From positions 5,001 through 16,955 of the forward strand of contig JACVTC010000585.1 of assembly GCA_016946835.1 (NCBI GenBank): a stretch of 11,955 nt of DNA. Direction: 5' to 3'. The notes under the pieces were generated by a model that was given only the letters and a program-made list of their open reading frames with translations, had not been told where the DNA came from and searched no databases. The first letter of the stretch is position 1. Every line of letters begins with the position of its first letter. This document shows, in pieces, positions 1 to 7,813 of this stretch. The stretch is from Neocallimastix lanati (nom. inval.) (Eukaryota; Neocallimastigomycota; Neocallimastigomycetes; Neocallimastigales; Neocallimastigaceae). Position numbers and translations under genes: made by a program.

Positions 1-226
1 TTATAAAATATTGAAATTCATTGTTATTATTATTGAATAACTATATGTCTTTTGATATTTAACAAGGACCATCTCACTTATAATAGATGGAGAGTTTATA
101 TAATTTATCTTATACACTAGATAAAGAATGGAATTTTTTTTTTTTTTTCTAAATATGTTTTATACTAAATTTTAAATTTAAAATAAAATTCATAATTTTA
201 TTTCTTTTAGGAAAAAAATATTTATA

Positions 227-229
<3 letters not shown>

Positions 230-259
<30 letters not shown>
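230..259. repeat. poly-T tract, 30 nt
   Basis: Uninterrupted run of 30 T, one of the longest homopolymers in the left half. It could be background slippage or the poly-A tail of a minus-strand retroposed piece. No flanking duplication was noticed. Confidence 0.9.
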
Positions 260-262
<3 letters not shown>

Positions 263-629
263 TATTTTATATTATAAGACTATGAGTTAACACCTCTATA
301 TTTTTTTTCTATAAGAAACTTTAAAAGTTCTTTATAGAGTTATTGTTTATATTTAAATACTTTAAAAAAAAAAAAAAAAGAATAACAATCTAATAATCTA
401 ATCCTTAATTCAATACTATTGACTTCTAATTTTATTATTATTATTTGACTATAGTATTATTTAATATAAATTAATGTAAACTAATGAATTTTAAATTAAA
501 TACATTTTTGTAGATTTACAATTTCTTATTTTAAAAATTTTTGATTTTGAGCTTATTCAATTGATAAATGTTTATGAATCTAGTGCATTTCACAATGTGG
601 AGTATTTATATATGTGGCTGTTTTTTATA

Positions 630-659
630 ATTAAATAAATAATAATTAAATAAATAATA
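630..659. repeat. 15-bp tandem duplication (2 copies)
   Basis: The unit ATTAAATAAATAATA occurs twice back to back (630-644 and 645-659) without mismatch. Simple replication-slippage repeat. Confidence 0.85.
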
Positions 660-741
660 AATATTCATTTTTTTTATATATATACTATATTAATATTCAA
701 TTGTAAAAAAGATTTTTTATAATTCTTTTTTAATAGAATAT

Positions 742-818
742 ATTATTATTTCTTTTGAAATAGTTATTTAATAATATTTAATTGAAAAATATATTATTAT
801 TTCAAAAGAAATAATAAT
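742..818. repeat. inverted repeat with 21-bp arms
   Basis: Arms at 742-762 and 798-818 are perfect reverse complements around a 35-nt loop, with the core TTTCTTTTGAAAT on one side and ATTTCAAAAGAAA on the other. A 16-bp string ending in ATTATTTC is also directly repeated at the start of both halves. It may be a chance palindrome in AT-rich DNA or a small decayed foldback element. Confidence 0.6.
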
Positions 819-1130
819 TATTTATATATTTATTTATGATTGTATAGAATATCTCAAAAATGTACGGCTTTATTTTAAAATATTTAAAAGCCAAATTGCG
901 AAATGCATGATAGTCATTTAAAATGTATATATAAAACGGGAATATCGAAAAATGAATATATAAAATAAGTTATATATTAGAATACCTTTTTTTTTATGGT
1001 GGTTAGTTGATGATAAAAATAAATAAGTATATAAATAATAAAAAAGTACATATATAAATATTTAATCGTTTTATCTTTAAATAATGTATATGTAATATAT
1101 ATATATTATTCATATAACAATAATAATTTT

Positions 1131-1167
<37 letters not shown>

Positions 1168-1689
1168 TATACTTTTTATATTTAATTATTAAATACTAAC
1201 TTCTAAAATAATTTAGTTCATTTCAATTTTTATAGTGTAATAAAAAAAATGGGAAAAATACTACTTTTAGACAAATTACCTTAATAAAATTTTTAATTTA
1301 AATATTATAATTATTTTTATCAATTTTTGTTAATATGAATATACAATATTTATATATACAATTTTTTTTTTTTAAAATAAAAATATATTAATAAATTAAT
1401 GTATATTTTTTTTATAATTATAATTATTTATATGAAGGATTTATTTTTTTGTTTATTTATTTATTTATTATTATTATTATTATTATTGAAAATATATATA
1501 TATATTAAAACAAATAAAAATAAGATTTAATCATATTATTAAAAAAAAAAAAAATCTAATCGTAACTTCAAATGGTGGCTAGAGATAATAAAGAAAATGA
1601 ATAATACTCCTTCGATCGATATATCTTTTCAAAAAATATTTTAAAAATATCAATTGAAATGAGAAAAATTATCCTACTTTTGGATTTAA

Positions 1690-1720
<31 letters not shown>

Positions 1721-1853
1721 TTTTTAAATTATATTTTTATTCTGTACTATTTTCTTCTCCTTCATCTAGAGAATCTTGTTGAATAATTACTCTTAATACA
1801 GCATTTTTAGTATGTTTCTGTTTTATTTTATTTTATGTTTTAAATTTATTTAA

Positions 1854-1929
<76 letters not shown>

Positions 1930-1963
1930 GTAATAATAATAATAAAATAATAACAACAATAAT
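1854..1963. repeat. (AAT)n microsatellite
   Basis: About 25 uninterrupted AAT units run from 1854 to 1929, followed by an imperfect extension to about 1963. It sits inside the sigma-adaptor relic, between its last and next-to-last coding blocks, so it either expanded within an intron or after the gene died. Confidence 0.95.
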
Positions 1964-2142
1964 CATATTAATAATAAAATATATTAATTATGTTGAAGTT
2001 TTATATTTATATATAATTTATATACAATTTAATTATATAATTATTTAAATAATTAATATATTTTTTCCAATACCTACTTGTAATTCACCTATTATTAATA
2101 ATACATCTAAAATATAATATTCCCATATAAATATGTATAATA

Positions 2143-2165
2143 TTTTTTTTTTTTTTTTTTTTTTT
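2143..2165. repeat. poly-T tract, 23 nt
   Basis: Pure T run inside the sigma-adaptor relic, between coding blocks. On the relic's own strand it is poly-A. Confidence 0.9.
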
Positions 2166-3000
2166 CAAATATAATTAGTAATAAATAAATTATATTGTGA
2201 ATGAATATAATAATTATATTCATTAAGGTCAAGTTTATTTGTTTTATTATAAATAACTTTATTGAAATTGAAAATAAGATCTAATTTACAAACATTTCCT
2301 TATAAATTATATATAATATAAAAATATATATCATTTTTTATTATTATTTTTATTTTTATTCTTATTATTTTTATTCTTATTCTTATTCCTGTTTATGTTA
2401 TTATGATTTTTATATATAAATATTAATAATTGGAGTTTAAAAATATTTATAAAATATTTATCCATTACTTCAACATATCTGTGAATAACCTCTAAATATA
2501 TTAACTCATTGCCTCTGAAATCAATACCAGCAATTATAATATATTGAAACTAGAAGCATAAAATTAATCTTTTTTTTTTTTTTAATTATTATTTTTTTTT
2601 TTTTTAATATTATTTTTTTTTTTATGTATAATTTAAATTATAATCATTTTATATATTATTTTGGTTTAGTATTTCCATAATAATAATAATTACAAAGTTT
2701 TAATTAGTTTTATATACTTTAATTATTATATATTTGAAATTTGATGATATATCGAATGTTTATAAGCCAATAAATGTTACTGTATAATTACTAATTCAAT
2801 ACTTTTAATATCGAGTTTATTATATATTTTCATAAAATGAATTTTGAAATTTATTATCTTGAAAACTTTACTATTAATAATAATTTATTAATTACAAAAG
2901 TTTAATAATAAGAGTAATAGTTCACTTATTATAATTTTTAGTAATTATTAAAAAATATTGGTAAATCAACTTATTATCCTTATTATGGTTATAAGTAGTA

Positions 3001-3026
3001 TTTTTTTTTTTTTTTTTTTTTTTTTT
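3001..3026. repeat. poly-T tract, 26 nt
   Basis: Pure T run between two minus-strand coding relics. It closes the open frame that reads leftwards from 3195. Confidence 0.9.
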
Positions 3027-3195
3027 GAAATATATAATAAGTTTTTATTGAATAACTTTTTTTACATTTAAATATTCCATAAAAAAAAATGCTATTTTGA
3101 AGTAAAAGTTTTAACCATTTATTACGGGTTTCCCTTTTTTTATCATTTTCATCATTATCATCATTATTATTATTATTTTTAATTCTACGTTTGAA
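3020..3195 (-). pseudogene. Possible coding relic with Asn/Asp-rich run, unidentified
   Basis: On the minus strand an open frame of roughly 55 codons starts after a TAA at 3196-3198. It has a basic start (FKRRIK), an Asn/Asp run made by AAT and GAT codons (about 3142-3177), then KKRETRNKWLKLLLQNS and a less convincing tail that runs into the poly-T at 3001-3026. Asn-rich linkers are common in proteins of AT-rich eukaryotes. I do not recognise the family. A chance open frame is a serious alternative, because the Asn/Asp part is simple-sequence DNA. It lies 130 bp upstream, in transcript sense, of the sigma-adaptor relic but shows no motif of that family. Confidence 0.3.
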
Positions 3196-3351
3196 TTAGA
3201 AATAACAACATATTTTAAATCAATAAATTTATTTATTTGCATTTATTGTTTTTTTTATTAATTTCCTTTATTTTTAATTTAATGAATATTATGTAGTTTT
3301 TATTTAATTTTCTTTTCGTTGATTATTTTTCTTCATATATATATGTAATAA

Positions 3352-3522
3352 TTAGTTTATAATAGAATCCGAGACAATATGTTAATCATACTTATTACAG
3401 TGAGCGAACTTCTAAATTCATTTATAGATAAAACTCAGAGTAGGGAGAAAATACTCCATATATATTAAGAAGGTATGTACAGGGTCAATCCAGAAACATT
3501 ATGTGTGTTAGCCCAGTATTAA
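3352..3522 (+). pseudogene. Possible coding relic, unidentified, with internal stop
   Basis: A locally GC-richer island reads in one plus-strand frame from 3352 to a TAA at 3520-3522, broken only by a TAA at 3466-3468. Before the break it reads RDNMLIILITVSELLNSF and then DKTQSREKILHIY. After it, MYRVNPETLCVLAQY. The amino-acid composition is balanced, unlike the Lys/Asn/Ile/Phe strings expected from random AT-rich DNA, which is why I think it was coding. I cannot name the family. The minus strand of the same island has shorter open pieces. Confidence 0.35.
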
Positions 3523-3600
3523 CCACCATGATAAAAACTGAAAAAAATTTTTTTTTATATTTTATATGTAACTTTTTTTTTAATATTAATACATACACAC

Positions 3601-3624
3601 ATATATATATATATATATATATAT
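3601..3624. repeat. (AT)12 microsatellite
   Basis: Twelve AT units, preceded by a short CA-rich start (ACATACACAC). It lies in otherwise featureless AT-rich DNA. Confidence 0.9.
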
Positions 3625-3709
3625 TTGTAGACTTTTTTTTATATATCAAAATTAATAGAATATATTATTTATTTATCTTTTCATTCAAAAAGATGATAAT
3701 AATAATTAA

Positions 3710-3841
3710 CTTTTGAATACGAAGAGGTCATTTTATAGTTTAATTAAAGTCTTTAACTGATATTTTAGCATATATATGCTTATCCATTCTTTATTGATGC
3801 CATTTCATATTAATATAAATGACCTCCTGAATTTAATATGA
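3710..3841 (+). pseudogene. Possible coding relic, unidentified, with internal stop
   Basis: One plus-strand frame is open from 3710 to a TGA at 3839-3841, apart from a TGA at 3758-3760. The first part reads NTKRSFYSLIKVFN and the second contains MLIHSLLMPFHI followed by NDLLNLI. It is hydrophobic and could be a chance frame. It is on the same strand as the island at 3352-3522 and might be a later piece of the same dead gene. No family recognised. Confidence 0.22.
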
Positions 3842-4507
3842 ATAACAATCAAAAAAAAAAAAAAAATTTTTTTTCTTATTTTTCTTCTTCAAATAGTTTC
3901 ACATTCTTTATAAAATGTATAGAACATTGAGAGATCTAATACTCTTAACATAATATTCATCCTATTTAATTTAATTTTAAGAATTATTGGAATTTTAACT
4001 AATAAGTAATTTTTTTAGTATTATTCTTTTCCCAGTTTACTTAATTAATTGTATTTTGTGTCTTTAAGATTCAGTACCAGTATCATCTCCGTTGTTATTA
4101 AGAAAAAATAAAATGATAAATAAATAATAAATTAATAATAAATATACATAATTATATCAAAAAAAAAAAAAAAAATCATTATTTTATCATCATCACTTGA
4201 TTATTTTTCAATTAGCAATAAAATAAGGTAGTTTAGTATTCATACTTTAATTAAAAAGAATTTTTATGAAAAAATTCATTCCTTTCATTATTATAGTATC
4301 ACTTTTTTTCTTGTCTATTTAATAAAATCTCCAATTTTTCTTAGATTATTTTTATAGTTTCCAAATATAAATAATACAAAAAAAAAATATATGAAATAAA
4401 ATTCAAGAAAAGAAAAAAAAAAATTTTTTTTAAATAAATATTTTTATTAAATTAATACATTAATTTTAATATTGAATAATTTTCATATTATGAAAAACAT
4501 ACAATAA

Positions 4508-4639
4508 TATAACTTTTCTTTTATTCATCTTGAAAAAATTTTTGACAGAACAAGTGAAGTTAATATTTCAACCAATAATGAAATATAAACATTAAATATT
4601 TATAAATCTGATATAGATAGTGTCTCGGTTTGTTTATAA
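4508..4639 (+). pseudogene. Possible coding relic, unidentified, with internal stop
   Basis: A plus-strand frame is open from 4508 to a TAA at 4637-4639, with one TAA at 4586-4588. Before the stop it reads NFSFIHLEKIFDRTSEVNIS. After it, TLNIYKSDIDSVSVCL. Acidic and polar residues are mixed in a way that suggests former coding sequence. No domain is recognised, and the patch is too short to separate firmly from chance. Confidence 0.25.
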
Positions 4640-4876
4640 AAAAAAATTGTTATTAATTTTTGTCATATGGAGATTTTAATATGAAATTTGGTTTTCAAAA
4701 AATAAATAAAAAAAATTAAATAATAAAAATAAATAAAAATAAAATAAAATAAAGAGGATAATTATAAACTTTATTATATTAATTTTTAAATTTTATGGAA
4801 TTTTAAAATATAATATAATTTAAAATAAATATACATAATTAAACTTTATTATATATAAATATTAAAATATTATGTA

Positions 4877-4908
<32 letters not shown>

Positions 4909-5840
4909 TATTATGTATATTTCATCGAAATTGTTCTTTTTTACTTTATAAACAATAAATAAAATGGTTTTAATATAATTTATATAATAATATTTCAATA
5001 TAATTACTTTTCTCTATTTATTATTACTATTATATTATTTATTTACAGGTTTATTTTTAAATTTTTAAATACAATGGAATTATTTTTTATTTTTTATTAT
5101 TGAATTCATAGATTACTAATATAAATTCAATATTAAATAATATTAATATATATATATTTTTTATTTTTTATATTATTAGTATTATATTTAATTTTATTTA
5201 ATATCAACAATATATAAAATTTTAATTACTTTTTTATGATAATATTTAGACCAAGACTTTAAAAGAAGATTAAATATATAAAAATATGAATTTAAAAAAT
5301 AGTTAGTTTAAAATTTTTATATTGGTCGTTTTATCCCAGAATATAATAATTAATAATTACATTATAAATTTTTTAAAAAATTTTTATTAAATAAGAAAGA
5401 AATATTAATAACTTAAATGTTTATATAATATTAAAAAATATTCCAAAATAATATTGAATATTATTTAATATTAATACTTATTAATCGTCTAAAAATGTAT
5501 AGAATTTTGAAAAAAATTAACCATAATTCATTATTATTATTATTAATATATATATATTATGTAATATAGAATTTTTTAATTCTAATATAATTCTAATATA
5601 TAATAATATATGAGTAAGAATACAAAAAGAAAAAGTGAAATTTTTCGATATTATAACTTCAATTTCTTTGGCTTTAGTTGATTAAAGAACTTTTAAAATA
5701 TTCCTTAAAAAATTCACTATAAGTAAAAAATTATAAAAATTGGTTATAAATTGGAATAATAAAATGATTTAAAATTTTGATCATTTTTCATTTGTATGAC
5801 ATTTATTTATATTTTAAAAGTAAATTATTAAAAGGATTAG
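4640..5840. other. AT-rich intergenic DNA, no gene recognised
   Basis: Long A/T filler. It holds a T25 tract at 4877-4901 with a flanking direct repeat (listed separately) and a 23-codon ATG frame at 5610-5681 (MSKNTKRKSEIFRYYNFNFF...) that ends in TGA and has no recognisable family. An isolated TTTACAG at about 5044 looks like a splice acceptor but has no exon after it. Confidence 0.65.
4864..4918. repeat. T25 tract flanked by a 14-bp perfect direct repeat
   Basis: The 14-mer AAAATATTATGTAT occurs at 4864-4877 and 4905-4918, on either side of an uninterrupted T25 (4877-4901) and a short A run. The geometry resembles a target-site duplication around a bare poly-A tail inserted on the minus strand. 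Slippage or gene conversion could also produce it. Confidence 0.7.
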
Positions 5841-6041
5841 ATAAACAATCCAAATATTATTAATTGTGCTAGTAATAAAGGAAGTAATAAAATAACTGAA
5901 ATTAAAAATTTACAACTATTTCAGGAAATAACTCGAGAATCTTAGAGTCTACTTCATCTTCATTATATAGTGAAAACTGATGGTAAACTGAATATTTCAG
6001 AATTTGGATTTTAGTATAAAATTTTATTAAAATCAATTTGA
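5841..6041 (+). pseudogene. Possible coding relic, unidentified, two internal stops
   Basis: A plus-strand frame is open from 5841 to a TGA at 6039-6041, apart from TAG codons at 5943-5945 and 6012-6014. It reads NIINCASNKGSNKITEIKNL, then QLFQEITRES, then after the first TAG SLLHLHYIVKTDGKLNISEF. The order 'LFQEIT...LLHLH.IV...ISEFGF' faintly recalls the helix E to activation-loop region of a protein kinase. The catalytic HRD is absent and the expected DFG reads EFG, so I do not make that assignment. It precedes the open stretch at 6196-6401 on the same strand and could belong to the same dead gene. Confidence 0.35.
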
Positions 6042-6195
6042 ATTAGTAAAAAATAATCATTTTATAATTATATAAAGAAAATAATAATAGTAATAATAAA
6101 TAATAAATGCATAAGAAAAAAGAATGATAAATTAAAATTTAAATTTATATTTAGATAATTATTTGTTACTAATATTATTATTTTATTATAAATAA

Positions 6196-6401
6196 TTTGA
6201 ATTTAAAAAAAAATATATATATACAACTAAAACGGTCACAATTAATAATATTGAAGATAATTCATGTCATTCTATAGTGGCTTTGCCTATGTTCAAAACC
6301 GAAGTTGTTATCTGGGCTAAAGGTAATATAACGGAATTAAATGAAACTCGTATTACCTTTAATAGAAGTCTTATTCCTGTAGAATTTGTTGATTTTGTAA
6401 C
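6196..6401 (+). pseudogene. Unidentified partial coding region cut by the LTR insertion
   Basis: After a TAA at 6193-6195 the frame stays open for 68 codons up to the first base of the LTR at 6402. The convincing part starts near 6226 and contains EDNSCHSIVALPMFKTEVVI, then WAKGNITELNETRITF and NRSLIPVEFVDFVT. The codons use G and C far more than the filler does, and the hydrophobic/polar alternation looks like a beta-rich domain. No family is recognised. The open frame continues artificially into the LTR until 6513, but those last codons are retrotransposon sequence. Just outside the far LTR (from 11943) the bases could continue the same frame as EINI, which fits one gene split by the element. 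No start codon is obvious; an upstream intron or earlier exons may exist. Confidence 0.5.
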
Positions 6402-6648
6402 TGTAACGAAATCTTCAGTTAGTAAAATTAGAACCTTGGTTCAATGGTTAGTTATATTGACCATGACCAATACTTCATGGGTTCGACTCACACCTCAACC
6501 CATTTTGCATTAATAATTATTTTATTAATTATTTTATTAATTATTAATAATATCTTCTTGAATATTCTTTCTGTATAAAATTATAGAAAGTTAAAGATTC
6601 TTTCGACCGAAATGAATTTAGAAATTCTTATTATATAAATTATTTTAT
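6402..6648 (+). repeat. 5' LTR (segment shared with the 3' LTR)
   Basis: Starts TGTAACGAAATC, as does the copy at 11686. The two copies differ by one substitution (T/C at about 6455) and one single-base indel in an AT stretch near 6536, over about 246 bp. After about 6648 the copies diverge. Either the true 5' LTR is longer and the 3' copy has lost its distal part, or the end of the 5' copy was rearranged. A TATAAAAT-like string lies at about 6573. Confidence 0.75.
6437..6490 (+). promoter_or_regulatory. tRNA-like A box and B box inside the 5' LTR
   Basis: TGGTTCAATGG at 6437-6447 fits the pol III A box and carries the tRNA invariants T8, A14, G18 and G19. GGTTCGACTCA at 6480-6490 fits the B box in 10 of 11 positions. 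They lie 43 nt apart, as in a tRNA gene. The sequence does not fold into a proper acceptor stem, so it is not a working tRNA. It could be a SINE-like tRNA remnant captured by the LTR, or chance. Confidence 0.4.
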
Positions 6649-6784
6649 TCTTTTTTGATAAGATTCATTTTCATCAATTAAAATCTATATTCTAGAAACT
6701 TTACATTATTAATTATTACAAACATATTTCTAAATATTTCTTTAAAATTATTTTTACATGTTAAAACTATTTTTCCGTTAAAAG

Positions 6785-6792
6785 TATAAATA
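6785..6792 (+). promoter_or_regulatory. TATA box candidate for the retrotransposon transcript
   Basis: GTATAAATAGTGCGAAC contains a near-canonical TATAAATA followed by mixed sequence, which stands out from the surrounding filler. A strong hairpin begins 11 nt further on. If the 5' LTR extends past 6648, this would be its U3 promoter. Confidence 0.4.
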
Positions 6793-6802
6793 GTGCGAAC
6801 TT

Positions 6803-6828
6803 CACGAATGAAAATATTTTTCTTCGTG
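6803..6828 (+). other. Hairpin downstream of the TATA box
   Basis: CACGAA-T-GAAAA pairs with TTTTC-TTCGTG around a 3-nt loop, giving 11 base pairs with one bulged T. It lies 11-36 nt after the TATA box, so it would overlap or just follow the transcription start. Confidence 0.5.
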
Positions 6829-7005
6829 CTTTTATTAATAATAATTAACGTATAAGTAATTCGAAATATTACCTTGTTGATTAATATTAATAATTATTTT
6901 AAATTTTATAATTAATAAAAAATATTTCTAATAAAACGAATTATTTATACAGATAGTGTAAACCTATTGAGTTTTCTCCTTTCTGTGTTTCTATACCACG
7001 TCCCG

Positions 7006-7045
7006 CCGTTACAATAGAAGCACCTCCGTTACAATAAAAGCACCA
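7006..7045 (+). repeat. 20-bp tandem duplication
   Basis: CCGTTACAATAGAAGCACCT is followed directly by a copy with two changes (A for G at position 12, A for T at position 20). Both copies include GTTACA, the inverted form of the LTR start TGTAAC, so this point is one candidate for the true 5' LTR end. Confidence 0.7.
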
Positions 7046-7447
7046 GCTAATCCAAGCCCTCAATACCTTTACGCTATTTCTCAGACATTCTACCGTACTT
7101 TTAGGAATTCTACCTTATCAATAACTTTTGGCAATCGTTGGGTTTCTACTTTTACTATTCTTCTATTAAAGAACAAATACCTACTCTTCCGGTTCTCTCT
7201 ATCTTAGTCTAATAATCCTTGAATAAATCCTCTTATCTACTATCTCTTTAATACCGGACTTCTATATCTTTTAATCTCGGATTTTATCTCTTCCCAGACG
7301 AATAAGCCTATTGATTCCTATTCCAATTATCACCTTGTCTGTTTCGAGTTACCTTCACTATTATATAATTCAATCCTTTGAATCTATTATATTACCGGAT
7401 AATCCTAATCCTATGGTTGTTGAAATTAATTCTTATAACAAAAATTC

Positions 7448-7520
7448 TTGTACTACCCGATCAAATAATTCAAATTAAATTTGTACTACCCTATTAAGAT
7501 AAAACTTACATTACCTTAAC

Positions 7521-7556
<36 letters not shown>

Positions 7557-7616
7557 GATAATATTAAATTAATCTTGTATTACCTTAACCCTTCAAAATT
7601 AATTCTAATATTTACC
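7448..7616 (+). repeat. Diverged repeats of a TTGTACTACC-type motif
   Basis: Copies at 7448, 7481, about 7506 (TTACATTACC), 7576 (TTGTATTACC) and about 7606 (TAATATTTACC) are each followed by CC/TTAA-type sequence and AAATTAAT-rich spacers. Spacing is irregular because a poly-A tract (7526-7551) has grown inside the array. Confidence 0.5.
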
Positions 7617-7729
7617 CAACAAAATTAATTAATAATTAAATAATATTAAATTAATTTAATAAGAAAAAAATTTTTAATTTTTAGATAAATATTTTAGATT
7701 AATTTAGTGAATAAATCAATTAGTTTTAG

Positions 7730-7768
<39 letters not shown>

Positions 7769-7813
7769 TCATTTAATTTATTACAAAAATAATAATTTTT
7801 TAAATTAGCTTAG

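Larger units (their letters stand above)
1..1736. other. AT-rich intergenic DNA, no gene recognised
   Basis: Nearly pure A/T with many homopolymers and dinucleotide runs, including a T30 at 230-259, T15 at 134-148, A17 plus (TA)n at 1131-1164 and (AT)n plus poly-T at 1689-1725. A few slightly GC-richer spots (about 560-615, 860-960, 1570-1630) give only short open frames. I could not assign any of them to a protein family. AATAAA and TATA-like strings are too frequent here to mean anything. Confidence 0.7.
1737..2889 (-). pseudogene. Broken AP clathrin-adaptor sigma subunit, most like AP-1 sigma
   Basis: Sigma subunits of AP adaptors are about 150-residue proteins that sit in the heterotetramer sorting cargo at trans-Golgi or plasma membrane. 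Minus-strand segments here follow family order. Near 2833-2880 is the N-terminal pattern with FSR, then ISKFI. At 2786-2824 is YNKLDIKSIELVI. At 2665-2697 is LCNYYYYGNTK, and at 2552-2560 YAS. At 2403-2537 a 45-codon open stretch holds NELIYLEVIHRYVEVMDKYF, the most diagnostic block. At 2078-2122 is YYILDVLLIIGELQ. At 1737-1820 is the C-terminus with KNAVLRVIIQQDSL, an acidic tail and TAA. Two adjacent TAA codons follow FSR, and frame changes and AT inserts separate the blocks. No GT donor was seen in the gap before YAS, so introns do not explain it. HRYVE and the acidic tail favour AP-1 over AP-2 or AP-3. The last two gaps could still be introns. Identity rests on recalled family motifs. Confidence 0.82.
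3523..4507. other. AT-rich intergenic DNA with weak coding-like patches
   Basis: Mostly A/T filler with several poly-A/T tracts. The exception is 3710-3841, listed separately. A patch at about 4015-4110 can be read on the plus strand as DSVPVSSPLLLRKNK, or on the minus strand as a short Asn/Asp/Gly tail ending in TAA, so its sense is undecided. A hydrophobic 18-codon ATG frame at 4266-4322 resembles a signal peptide but has nothing after it. Confidence 0.6.

Noticed and set aside
870-911. Short frame beginning MYGFILKYLKAKLR
   Set aside because: MYGF recalls heme-NO-binding domains, but only 16 codons are open and no further motif follows.
3501-3716. 71-codon plus-strand open frame
   Set aside because: Made largely of T-rich and AT-repeat codons (Phe, Ile, Tyr strings) across the (AT)12 microsatellite; no family resemblance. 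Its first codons overlap the coding-like island in a different frame.
4266-4322. Short ATG frame resembling a signal peptide (MKKFIPFIIIVSLFF)
   Set aside because: Ends after 18 codons with nothing following; such hydrophobic strings are expected by chance in AT-rich DNA.
1-6200. CRISPR array, bacterial operon or rRNA
   Set aside because: Repeats are homopolymers and microsatellites without spaced palindromic units; there are no ribosome-binding sites or compact genes, and composition and relics are eukaryotic.
6430-6503. A true tRNA gene in the LTR
   Set aside because: A and B boxes fit, but the acceptor, D and T stems do not pair, so it is at most a tRNA-derived remnant.
6277-6513. 78-codon frame as one gene
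   Set aside because: It is a chimera: codons before 6402 belong to the interrupted region, and those after it are LTR sequence that recurs at 11686.
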